From a virus, in the IMG/VR virus record IMGVR_UViG_3300005253_000075, positions 1 through 49,585 of that record: a stretch of 49,585 nt of DNA. One strand, given 5' to 3'. Under the pieces are notes generated by a model. It searched no databases. It saw nothing but the letters and a program-made list of their open reading frames with translations, and was not told the origin of the DNA. Positions 6,271 to 12,213 of the stretch are shown one piece after another. A program made the position numbers and the translations under genes. How positions within the stretch are numbered: the stretch's first letter is position 1; each line of letters opens with the position of its first letter.

Positions 6271-6426
6271 ATGAACGGAAAAAAATACTACTCGAAACGA
6301 CCACAAACCCACGATAAACCACAACAAAGAATATGCCTCCAATGCGAACAACCCTTCGAATCATTCGGAGCCGCAAATAGATTGTGTACCAAGTGCCGCA
6401 CTCGACAAGGAATCGAAGCCCGATGA
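6271..6426 (+). CDS. Small basic zinc-ribbon protein
   Basis: 51 aa (MNGKKYYSKRPQTHDKPQQR at its start) with two CxxC pairs (CLQC ... CTKC), the pattern of a zinc ribbon, on a Lys/Arg-rich background. It is the first gene of the rightward region and overlaps the HTH gene (ATGA at 6423). A DNA- or RNA-polymerase-binding regulator is possible; no family recognised. Confidence 0.65.
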   Translation: MNGKKYYSKRPQTHDKPQQRICLQCEQPFESFGAANRLCTKCRTRQGIEAR

Positions 6427-6842
6427 ACGATGCCCTGATATCTAAACCAGGACTAGGTAGAAGGCTCACCGACCTCGAAAGAATAGGAATACTAACAGAC
6501 CTCGACAAAGGTACATCCTACGACGACATACAAGCCTCCTATCAAATCAGTAGAAGCACAATATCCGTCATAAGACACAAAGCACTTGAAGATAACAGCA
6601 CGCTCGAACTCATCAAAAAAGGGCGTACTAATAGGCTGTATCAGGTCTCTGAATGGGTTTTAGACGCCATTGGGCCTGAAGAGGTGTCTGGGGCCAGCCT
6701 AGAGGTCAAAAACAGGCTCCTAGGCACACTAGAGGACAAGATAGCCCAACGTGAGGGGCGCACAGGCAACGTGAACATAGCCTTCGGCACCTTCCAGGCC
6801 TGGGGGTTTGGGAAGAAGCCTGTCGAGGATGACGACAAGTAG
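6423..6842 (+). CDS. HTH protein, possible small terminase subunit
   Basis: 139 aa from the ATG at 6423, which overlaps the upstream stop; the frame opens at 6384 but that start would overlap the zinc-ribbon gene. Residues 17-55 form a helix-turn-helix (SYDDIQASYQISRSTISVIR). The middle is helical, and the end is a Gly-rich tail followed by acidic EDDDK. Small terminases have an N-terminal HTH that binds the packaging site, so this is the best candidate in the genome. It lies 5.4 kb from the large subunit, and a late-gene transcription regulator is the alternative. Confidence 0.5.
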   Translation: MNDALISKPGLGRRLTDLERIGILTDLDKGTSYDDIQASYQISRSTISVIRHKALEDNSTLELIKKGRTNRLYQVSEWVLDAIGPEEVSGASLEVKNRLLGTLEDKIAQREGRTGNVNIAFGTFQAWGFGKKPVEDDDK

Positions 6843-6925
6843 TGCCTTGGAGCTGGCCAGCATTCTTCATTAGCTATGCTGTGACCCTGTTCCTGCTCGT
6901 GGTCCTTGGGAGCCTCCGAAGGTGA
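6842..6925 (+). CDS. Tiny membrane peptide
   Basis: 27 aa starting at a GTG overlapping the previous stop (TAGTG). One hydrophobic segment (FFISYAVTLFLLVVLG) ends with Arg-Arg. Downstream, GACGACAAGTAG at about 6930 repeats the end of the preceding gene, a small duplication. Too short to be certain. Confidence 0.35.
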   Translation: MPWSWPAFFISYAVTLFLLVVLGSLRR

Positions 6926-6982
6926 ACGAGGACGACAAGTAGCTTGTGAACCCGTCCCTAACTACTTCCGATAACGCAGATT

Positions 6983-7177
6983 ATGTTAACTAGCCACCCT
7001 CTCAAGAGCTTGTATGTAATGATGTTGTGGGAGCGGTACTTTTGCGAGACGAACCCGGACCTTGTGAATTGGTTTGAACTCGCACAATATCAGCACATTA
7101 CAAGGAACCTGGAGAAGCTGGAGTCGCGGCCTAAAACACCCCCAACCACTCAGAATAGAACGGGCAAGGGCATATGA
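6983..7177 (+). CDS. Hypothetical protein
   Basis: 64 aa. The composition is protein-like (LWERYFCETNPDLVNWFELA, then a helical segment and a Pro/Thr tail) but no clear ribosome binding site precedes the ATG; an internal ATG near 7016-7019 is an alternative. No family recognised. Confidence 0.4.
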   Translation: MLTSHPLKSLYVMMLWERYFCETNPDLVNWFELAQYQHITRNLEKLESRPKTPPTTQNRTGKGI

Positions 7178-7345
7178 GGGCCCTGAGCATGCCAGGGTGT
7201 CCAGGCACGCCCAAGGGCCTGAAAGTGGCTCACAAGGGCACATGGGGCCCCTGGCGCAGGGCAGAGGCGACATGGGCGACCTCCCCCCCGTGGGTTTGTA
7301 TATGGTCCCCTCTGAGAGTTATTATTTTTTAAAAAGGGGTCGGTA
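7178..7345. other. GC-rich palindromic interval
   Basis: This interval is visibly more GC-rich than its surroundings and carries short perfect palindromes (AGGGCCCT, GCATGC, GGGGCCCC) and runs of C and G, followed by TTATTATTTTTTAAAAAGGGG. A 52-codon frame (7174-7332, ATGA overlap with the previous stop) exists but its Gly/Pro/Trp composition looks non-coding. It may be a structured RNA or a weak terminator. Confidence 0.3.
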
Positions 7346-7351
7346 GTTCAG

Positions 7352-7483
7352 GTGGATTTTTTTCATTGTTGGATTAACGATTGGATGACCCGTTGGGTGC
7401 TTTTTCCCATAGGCATGTTTTTTCTTGGTTATTGGGGTTCCTTCCTTGTGAAGCACATTATGGGTAGGGGCAAGGGGGTTTAG
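7352..7483 (+). CDS. Tiny single-pass membrane protein
   Basis: 43 aa from a GTG at 7352, or 32 aa from an ATG at 7385; neither has an ideal ribosome binding site. Its hydrophobic stretch (WVLFPIGMFFLGYWGSFLV) is followed by a basic tail. It stops 3 nt before the lipoprotein gene. Topology resembles small holin-like or membrane peptides; function unknown. Confidence 0.45.
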   Translation: MDFFHCWINDWMTRWVLFPIGMFFLGYWGSFLVKHIMGRGKGV

Positions 7484-7486
7484 TCT

Positions 7487-7741
7487 ATGAGGTTTTGGCC
7501 TCTTGGGCTATTTTTATTGATTTTTCTAATTGGTTGTGGTTCTGAGGAGGTTAAGGGGCCTGCGACGATGGAGGACAGAACCACGCTATATTTTAGTGTT
7601 GAGGACGCCTATATCGGGTTCGATACTACTTCTGGGAAGTTTTGCTTTTGGAATAATGGCCCAAGGCGGGTTTTTTGTGGCGATTTGGCCGAATATGAAT
7701 GGGTTGATGGTGCCAGGATTGAGGATTTGGAGCCGAAATGA
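7487..7741 (+). CDS. Lipoprotein
   Basis: 84 aa, AAGGGGG before the ATG. The N-terminus is a typical lipoprotein signal (MRFWPLGLFLLIFLIGC) with Cys17 as the lipidated residue. The mature part is a small, probably beta-rich domain with two Cys (FCFW, VFCGD). Outer-membrane or periplasmic location is inferred. Phage lipoproteins of this size are often superinfection-exclusion or spanin proteins; the globular mature part favours the former. ATGA overlap with the next gene. Confidence 0.75.
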   Translation: MRFWPLGLFLLIFLIGCGSEEVKGPATMEDRTTLYFSVEDAYIGFDTTSGKFCFWNNGPRRVFCGDLAEYEWVDGARIEDLEPK

Positions 7742-8064
7742 TGAATAACTCGATAGTCCAGCTAGAGACCGAAGCCCGGAAGAAGGCCAAGGCATTGGGC
7801 CACGCTCTGGGCCATCTGACGAAGTGGACATATTTAGTCGGCACCAAGTTCAACCCGACAGGGAAGAGGGAGAGGCCGCGCATTGGCGGTTCGATGTATT
7901 GCGTGAAGTGTGGTAAGGGTGTCCTGCTCAGGGTTTCGCCGAAGCGGTTGGTTGGGGATAACGAGGAGTTTATTGCGGGTTTTGGGGTTAGGGGGCCTCC
8001 GGGCTTCGGGGGCAGCCCCGGCAAGATGGTCTGGTGGCAGGCCGAGTGTGGGGTGGTGGAGTGA
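7738..8064 (+). CDS. Hypothetical protein with CxxC motif
   Basis: 108 aa (start at 7738 or 7741). N-terminal amphipathic helix (QLETEARKKAKALGHALG), then a beta-rich domain with YCVKCGKG and a later AECG that could complete a zinc site. No family recognised. GTGA overlap with the next gene. Confidence 0.6.
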   Translation: MMNNSIVQLETEARKKAKALGHALGHLTKWTYLVGTKFNPTGKRERPRIGGSMYCVKCGKGVLLRVSPKRLVGDNEEFIAGFGVRGPPGFGGSPGKMVWWQAECGVVE

Positions 8065-8192
8065 GCTACCCCACGGTGCATTACGTTCGCATCGGCTTCT
8101 TGTATTACCAGCTCGGCAGGGAGAACTTCGGCTTGGGTGTTTTCGTGCGTCTGTGGCTTGCTTCGTTTCAGCCGATTGTGGAGGGGCCGTGA
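8061..8192 (+). CDS. Tiny protein, GTG start
   Basis: 43 aa (MSYPTVHYVRIGFLYYQLGR at its start). Start and stop both overlap neighbours (GTGA at 8061 and at 8189). Aromatic and weakly hydrophobic; no function recognised. Confidence 0.5.
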   Translation: MSYPTVHYVRIGFLYYQLGRENFGLGVFVRLWLASFQPIVEGP

Positions 8193-8404
8193 GAGAACAA
8201 GCGTTAAAAACGCCTTCTAGGGCATGGCGGATTGCTAAGAATAAAAGCAAGGAGCCTCCCTGTATTTGTTTCGAGGGGAGGGGATTCCCTCTTTTTATTA
8301 AAAGAGTGGATGGACGCAGGCCAACGATGGATGAACTTGTTTCCTTGGACCTATATATCAGGCGTTTTTGCCATAAACATGGTCTTTTGAGAGAGGGGCC
8401 ATGA
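8189..8404 (+). CDS. Hypothetical basic protein, GTG start
   Basis: 71 aa (MREQALKTPSRAWRIAKNKS at its start); GGAGGGGCC precedes the GTG. The frame is open far upstream, but earlier starts would cover two genes. Contains CICF and a helical C-terminus (LDLYIRRFCHKHGLLREG). No family recognised. Confidence 0.6.
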   Translation: MREQALKTPSRAWRIAKNKSKEPPCICFEGRGFPLFIKRVDGRRPTMDELVSLDLYIRRFCHKHGLLREGP

Positions 8405-8571
8405 AAGAGTTTTTAAAGGGTTTTTTAGCCGCCGCGTTGTTGGTGTTAATTAGTTTTCTCATTGTGCCTTGGATTGGGGGCTTTGTTGCATTTATGATAG
8501 GTAAGAATCTTGACTGGATAGCAGATTCATATTTTGGTGATTATTGGCCTTGGGTTTTGAGCTTTTTCTAG
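8401..8571 (+). CDS. Tiny membrane protein, two hydrophobic segments
   Basis: 56 aa. ATGA overlap at 8401 after GAGAGGGGCC. Lys-containing N-terminus, then a long hydrophobic stretch (FLAAALLVLISFLIVPWIGG) and a second hydrophobic region near the C-terminus. Holin-like size and topology, but a better holin candidate is at 40028. Function unknown. Confidence 0.6.
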   Translation: MKEFLKGFLAAALLVLISFLIVPWIGGFVAFMIGKNLDWIADSYFGDYWPWVLSFF

Positions 8572-8581
8572 GAACCAAGAT

Positions 8582-8755
8582 ATGAGCAGGATAATCGCCT
8601 ATCTGTTGTTGGTGTTTTCGATGTTGTTTTTCGTGGGGATGATGATGAGGGGGTGCAAAAAAGACATGGATAGCGTTGCCTACGGCGTCGAAAGGTCGTG
8701 GATGGAGTGCCAGCAGTCGGCCCACGATGCTGGCGTTCGGCTTTTAGGTTGCTAA
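8582..8755 (+). CDS. Tiny membrane-anchored protein
   Basis: 57 aa. One N-terminal hydrophobic segment (IIAYLLLVFSMLFFVGMMM) followed by RGCKKD and a soluble tail with two more Cys. The Cys after the membrane segment is not a clear lipobox. TAATG overlap with the next gene. It could form a pair with the anchored coiled-coil protein downstream. Confidence 0.55.
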   Translation: MSRIIAYLLLVFSMLFFVGMMMRGCKKDMDSVAYGVERSWMECQQSAHDAGVRLLGC

Positions 8756-9072
8756 TGAAGGATTTTCTTAAAAAACAAAGCATATATTGGGCAGTTATAG
8801 CCATTTTCTTCGTCGGATGGCTATGGACGGTCACAATTCACGATATTTACACCAAAAACACCGCAGAGAAGGCCAGAAGGCTCGATGCGCTTACGGTTGA
8901 GCTTGAAAGCAGGGCCAATGAGCTAAATGGGGCGTGGAAAACGTATATTGAGACAAGGGAACGGCTTGAAAGCGGCTCCGAAGCAATGAATAAAATCAGC
9001 GCACTTGAACATCGGGTGGACATGATGGGAGATGTTCTAACAGAGTGGCGGCTTGATGGGGGGCAACCATGA
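8755..9072 (+). CDS. Membrane-anchored coiled-coil protein (inner-membrane spanin-like topology)
   Basis: 105 aa from the ATG at 8755 (TAATG overlap; the longer frame at 8698 covers the upstream gene). Residues 10-29 are a transmembrane segment (YWAVIAIFFVGWLWTVTI) after a Lys-rich start. Residues 35-95 are a heptad coiled coil (ARRLDALTVELESRANELNG and onward). This N-in, periplasmic coiled-coil design is that of Rz-type i-spanins. No Rz1-type lipoprotein overlaps it, although lipoproteins exist nearby, so a generic anchored coiled-coil protein is the alternative. Confidence 0.6.
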   Translation: MKDFLKKQSIYWAVIAIFFVGWLWTVTIHDIYTKNTAEKARRLDALTVELESRANELNGAWKTYIETRERLESGSEAMNKISALEHRVDMMGDVLTEWRLDGGQP

Positions 9073-10100
9073 GCGTGGGATTTATTTCTGTTCGTCCAAA
9101 CCCCGTACACCGGGAGTTTATGAAAGGAGCGCAGAGTCAACTATTTGGTGGATGGTTTATGGGACTTGCAAAGAGCAAGAAACCTTGGCTCAACAAGCTC
9201 CATAATCGCTTTTTGTCTCCTGCCTCGGGCTTCTTCAACGCCTTGCCTTACTACAATCAATATGATTATATTGTGGTGCCTGACTATGGTCTGATTCTTG
9301 GTGTCTGGATTAAGAGGATTTCTTCCAATACGAAACTTATTTACTTTAATTATTCTCCGTTCTTCTATGACTTTCCTAATAAGAGCATATGGAAACAACG
9401 CTATTTTAGGCATTGGCTTAAAGAGATAGATGGTATGATTTCCGCTTCGTATATGGTAGACCAAATAGCCAAAAAAGAAATGGATGTTCCTTCTGTTGTA
9501 AGTTATCCCTACGGAGGGGAGGACTTTGCAGGAGTGAATCAGGAACCCAATGCAAAACATCTAATTGTCATTTCTAGTCTTCACAAGACGAAAGGAATAG
9601 TTCGTGCAATCGAGGTTTATCGTTCCGTGAGGGAGCGATTGGGTAGCAATCCAAAGCTTTTCATATTGGGCGATGGGCCAATGAAGAAAGAACTGGCCTC
9701 TATGGTTCGGGACGACCCTCTCATTTGTTTGCTAGGCCATCAGCCGTTGGAGGTTGTTCAACGTTATTTGGCTCAAAGCTTTGTCCTTCTTCAGCTTTGT
9801 TTTCTTGACTCGTTCCCGGTCTCAGTCTTAGAGGCGGGAAGCGTGGGTGTTTTCCCTGTGGTAAGTGATTCGGTTGGCTCTTCTGAGGTTCTTCCCCCCG
9901 AATTAACTGTAGGTGGAGGGGAGGCCAAAGAAGCCGTTGAAAAGGTTATGGCCCTCTATCGCCTTTCTCCCGAGCTTCGCGCGGGGCTTCGCAACCGGGT
10001 AAAAGAAATTGTCTCATCGTTTTGCAAGGAAAGACAGGTTGCTGATTTTCGGGCGAAGTTTTGGAAATTACTAGAGCAACTAAATGATGGACAAGATTAA
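9069..10100 (+). CDS. Glycosyltransferase, GT4 family (GT-B fold)
   Basis: 343 aa. The C-terminal half has the GT4 landmarks: a strand-loop SSLHKTKG (169-176), ILGDGP (199-204), and DSFPVSVLEAGS (247-258), the position of the EX7E nucleotide-sugar motif, here D247-x7-E255, so the first acid is Asp. The N-terminal half lacks a membrane segment. The family transfers sugars from NDP-sugars to lipid-linked or LPS acceptors at the inner face of the cytoplasmic membrane. It overlaps the upstream anchored protein (ATGA). A polysaccharide-type GT is not a core phage gene; together with 22556 and 40428 it suggests modification of the host surface. DNA glucosylation is unlikely for this family. Confidence 0.8.
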   Translation: MSVGFISVRPNPVHREFMKGAQSQLFGGWFMGLAKSKKPWLNKLHNRFLSPASGFFNALPYYNQYDYIVVPDYGLILGVWIKRISSNTKLIYFNYSPFFYDFPNKSIWKQRYFRHWLKEIDGMISASYMVDQIAKKEMDVPSVVSYPYGGEDFAGVNQEPNAKHLIVISSLHKTKGIVRAIEVYRSVRERLGSNPKLFILGDGPMKKELASMVRDDPLICLLGHQPLEVVQRYLAQSFVLLQLCFLDSFPVSVLEAGSVGVFPVVSDSVGSSEVLPPELTVGGGEAKEAVEKVMALYRLSPELRAGLRNRVKEIVSSFCKERQVADFRAKFWKLLEQLNDGQD

Positions 10101-10497
10101 GAACATTCTCTGGATAATCCCCGTCCTGTTCGTGTGGACTTGGGTTGTGGTTGCGCCCGCCTCCGCCCAGCCCGAGTTGAAGGCGGGGCAGGAGGTAGAG
10201 ATTTATTATGATGGCAAGTTTATAAATAGGTGCCTAATGGATGGGACGCAACTAATTATATGCTCCAACGATAAAGACATTTCGCCCATCTCCTTAATAA
10301 CCAAGCCCGCGCCGAGGCCGGAGTTTAAGTTGCCAATAGGATGGGCGTGGTGTCAGGCTGAGTATCATAGGGCCCACCCGCAAGTTTATACCTATAAGGA
10401 GTTGGCCTCTGCTGATTGTGTGCTTATGAGAAACGATGAAGCCATTACCGACGAACTCCGCTACCTCCGCAAAGAGGTTGAGGCGCTGAGAAAGTGA
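10084..10497 (+). CDS. Secreted protein with signal peptide, paralogue of 17673-18173
   Basis: 137 aa. Signal peptide ILWIIPVLFVWTWVVVAPAS with an A-S-A cleavage region near residue 28. The mature domain begins QPELKAGQEVEIYYDG, contains a PAPRPEF motif, and ends in a charged helix (DELRYLRKEVEALRK). The protein at 17673 has the same order of elements (AQPELKVGQEVEVFYDG, NPAPRPEF, ELRHLREEIGAIKK), so the two are paralogues. Periplasmic location is inferred; function unknown. Confidence 0.7.
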   Translation: MMDKIKNILWIIPVLFVWTWVVVAPASAQPELKAGQEVEIYYDGKFINRCLMDGTQLIICSNDKDISPISLITKPAPRPEFKLPIGWAWCQAEYHRAHPQVYTYKELASADCVLMRNDEAITDELRYLRKEVEALRK

Positions 10498-10595
10498 GCA
10501 GGGAAACGAGGGGGATAATAAGCCTGTGGGTGGTGTGGGCAATCATGGCAATCTCGCTTCTTTTGGTAGGTCTTAGTATTTGTGTGCGCTTGTAA
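10494..10595 (+). CDS. Tiny membrane peptide
   Basis: 33 aa. GTG start overlapping the previous stop (GTGA). A single hydrophobic segment (LWVVWAIMAISLLLVGLSIC) lies between basic ends. First of a run of four tiny membrane proteins. Confidence 0.5.
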   Translation: MSRETRGIISLWVVWAIMAISLLLVGLSICVRL

Positions 10596-10620
10596 AGAGA
10601 TTGAGGCGTTGAAGAAGTGA
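10594..10620 (+). pseudogene. Relic of a duplicated gene end
   Basis: This 27-nt stretch reads KEIEALKK-stop and differs at only four positions from the end of the secreted-protein gene at 10471-10497 (KEVEALRK-stop). The upstream frame closes after eight more codons. As in the original, the stop overlaps a GTG start of a tiny membrane gene, so a unit of gene end plus tiny gene seems to have been duplicated. Confidence 0.45.
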
Positions 10621-10712
10621 TTGAATCCTTACTAGCGAGTAGCGTAGCTGGTTGGATTGCCGTGATAATCCTTTCGGTGGTTTTACTGAGAGTTTCCAGG
10701 ATGCCTAAGTGA
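10617..10712 (+). CDS. Tiny membrane peptide
   Basis: 31 aa. GTG start overlapping the relic stop (GTGA). One hydrophobic segment (VAGWIAVIILSVVLL) followed by RVSRMPK. Its stop overlaps the next GTG start. Confidence 0.5.
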   Translation: MIESLLASSVAGWIAVIILSVVLLRVSRMPK

Positions 10713-10831
10713 AAGCAGAATTTGCATATAAGTGCATAACGCTTTTGGGGTTTTTCACAGTTATTGTGGTTCTTGTGGTGTTTCATCTGCCGTCTATTCT
10801 CTGGGGGTTTCTCAGGGAAGGAACTCAATAG
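10709..10831 (+). CDS. Tiny membrane protein
   Basis: 40 aa. GTG start overlapping the previous stop. One hydrophobic segment (ITLLGFFTVIVVLVVFHLPS) with a Lys-containing N-terminus. Function unknown. Confidence 0.5.
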   Translation: MKAEFAYKCITLLGFFTVIVVLVVFHLPSILWGFLREGTQ

Positions 10832-10844
10832 GGGAGGCGAGGTA

Positions 10845-10964
10845 ATGACTAAAGAGATTGTGGTTGGAGTAGCATTTCTTATTGGAAGCATTGTCTCTGG
10901 AGTACTTGGGGGCTACTATTTTTTGTGGGCGGTTGGTCTCTTGTTTCTAGGGGCAAAGCTCTGA
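10845..10964 (+). CDS. Tiny membrane protein
   Basis: 39 aa from the ATG at 10845 (GGGGAGGCGAGGTA upstream). Two short hydrophobic segments or one long one with a Gly-rich turn (GVAFLIGSIVSGVLGGYYFL). Fourth of the run; function unknown. Confidence 0.55.
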   Translation: MTKEIVVGVAFLIGSIVSGVLGGYYFLWAVGLLFLGAKL

Positions 10965-10973
10965 GGAGGGGAC

Positions 10974-11189
10974 ATGAAAATGTATCATAAAGAATGTTTA
11001 ATTTGTTCTTTTTCGTGTGACACTACCGACATCTTTGACGTTGGTGGTAAAGAGTTATGTGGTAAATGTGGCGAAGAAGAAAAAATCAAATTAACCCTTA
11101 TTGCCGTTGGCCATGATTGGAGGAGTACCCTTGGTATATGGCTAGACGGTCTAACCCCGCCCCAAATGAAGGAGGACAAGCATGAGTGA
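10974..11189 (+). CDS. Zinc-ribbon protein
   Basis: 71 aa, GAGGAGGGGAC before the ATG. CLICSFSC and CGKCG give a four-Cys metal site (treble-clef/LIM-like), followed by a helical tail. ATGA-type overlap with the next gene. No specific family recognised. Confidence 0.65.
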   Translation: MKMYHKECLICSFSCDTTDIFDVGGKELCGKCGEEEKIKLTLIAVGHDWRSTLGIWLDGLTPPQMKEDKHE

Positions 11190-11352
11190 CACAAAGACAG
11201 AAACGAGAGTGGTAAAAACAGAGAATATATCAATGCATTGCCCAAGGTGTAAAGAATGTTATTACGCATCGGTTTTATTTGATGAAGATGGCAAATTCTT
11301 GTCGATAATGTATCGACTTGGTGAACCCATCGAAAATGGAGGACAAGCGTGA
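11182..11352 (+). CDS. Small zinc-ribbon-like protein
   Basis: 56 aa (MSDTKTETRVVKTENISMHC at its start). GGAGGACAAGC precedes the ATG. A CPRCKEC cluster is followed by beta strands (YYASVLFDEDGKFLSIMY). Possibly a one-sided knuckle. GTGA overlap with the next gene. Confidence 0.6.
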   Translation: MSDTKTETRVVKTENISMHCPRCKECYYASVLFDEDGKFLSIMYRLGEPIENGGQA

Positions 11353-11513
11353 CTGAGCATATCCAAGGATATGATACACGCTATGAGAAAAGAGATACCT
11401 GTCCAATAACGGGAGAAAAGATTTCACCCACTTGGTACGTTAGCACGAGCGGCCCCGTTGAATTAGAAACGCTCTGTACCGTAGAAGAGATTGAGTCAAG
11501 GAGGAAGGCATGA
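11349..11513 (+). CDS. Hypothetical small protein
   Basis: 54 aa, GTG start with GGAGGACAAGC upstream. Contains DTCPITGEKISPTWYVSTSG, a Cys-Pro turn typical of small beta domains, and a second Cys. ATGA overlap with the next gene. No family recognised. Confidence 0.55.
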   Translation: MTEHIQGYDTRYEKRDTCPITGEKISPTWYVSTSGPVELETLCTVEEIESRRKA

Positions 11514-11845
11514 AAGGCACCCTTGCCCACGCAGAACTAATGTGGTGTTACGGAAAATTTGCAGACCGACTTACCGCGGGCATATGCAACGTAGAAAGAT
11601 GGAATGAATCAGAACCCGGAGCTACCGGAAAATACTTTGATTATATTCTTTCAAGAAGGGACATATCTGCCCCGATAGTTTCCTTTGCTGACGTTAGAAG
11701 ATATATAAATCCCGAAGGTAATCTTTACCCTAAGCCAGAAGGAAACAATAGCTTCAAAAAACTATTAAATGGTAAAATTACGTCTGATTATAGAGAGCGC
11801 GGACGGAATGTTATCGAGGCCCACAATTGGCTAGAACTAGCATAA
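11510..11845 (+). CDS. Hypothetical protein
   Basis: 111 aa, soluble, basic C-terminus. AAGGAGGAAGGC before the ATG. Begins MKGTLAHAELMWCYGKFADR; contains a probable helical bundle. No family recognised. Confidence 0.55.
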   Translation: MKGTLAHAELMWCYGKFADRLTAGICNVERWNESEPGATGKYFDYILSRRDISAPIVSFADVRRYINPEGNLYPKPEGNNSFKKLLNGKITSDYRERGRNVIEAHNWLELA

Positions 11846-11856
11846 GGAGCTTAATC

Positions 11857-12204
11857 ATGAGCAAGACCATTAAGGCTGCCTGCTTGGTATTGGTGCTGGG
11901 ATTTGTGGGGTGCGGGCAGGGAAGCGACGATAAAGTCAGCGTTAATGATTTTTCGTGCAAAGAGGTCTGGATGAAGGATGGCGTAATAATTGAAGACTAT
12001 CGAGCCGCTAGGGTGGGCTGGATTGAACAATACTATCTTTGTAAAGAGGGGAGATGGAATGAGTTTTTAATAAAGGGGGGCGGCTTTGGAATGGGGAGCG
12101 ATGGCGAAATTTCCTTTGTTGCACACGGCACCACAATTGGAATTGGAAGAGGTGGGGCGAGAATCACTTATGAACTTAGGGAGATAAAGCATGACCAGGA
12201 CTAA
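11857..12204 (+). CDS. Lipoprotein
   Basis: 115 aa from the ATG at 11857 (AAGGAG upstream). Lipoprotein signal ends at GFVGC with Cys19. The mature domain is beta-rich and Gly-rich (GGGFGMGSDGEISFVAHGTT). It immediately precedes the large terminase gene. Envelope location inferred; function unknown. Confidence 0.7.
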   Translation: MSKTIKAACLVLVLGFVGCGQGSDDKVSVNDFSCKEVWMKDGVIIEDYRAARVGWIEQYYLCKEGRWNEFLIKGGGFGMGSDGEISFVAHGTTIGIGRGGARITYELREIKHDQD

Positions 12205-12213
12205 AAATGCCGG

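Noticed and set aside
9069-10100. DNA-modifying glucosyltransferase
   Set aside because: The motif layout is that of GT4 lipid/LPS enzymes and there is no hydroxymethylase or nucleotide-modifying partner in the genome.
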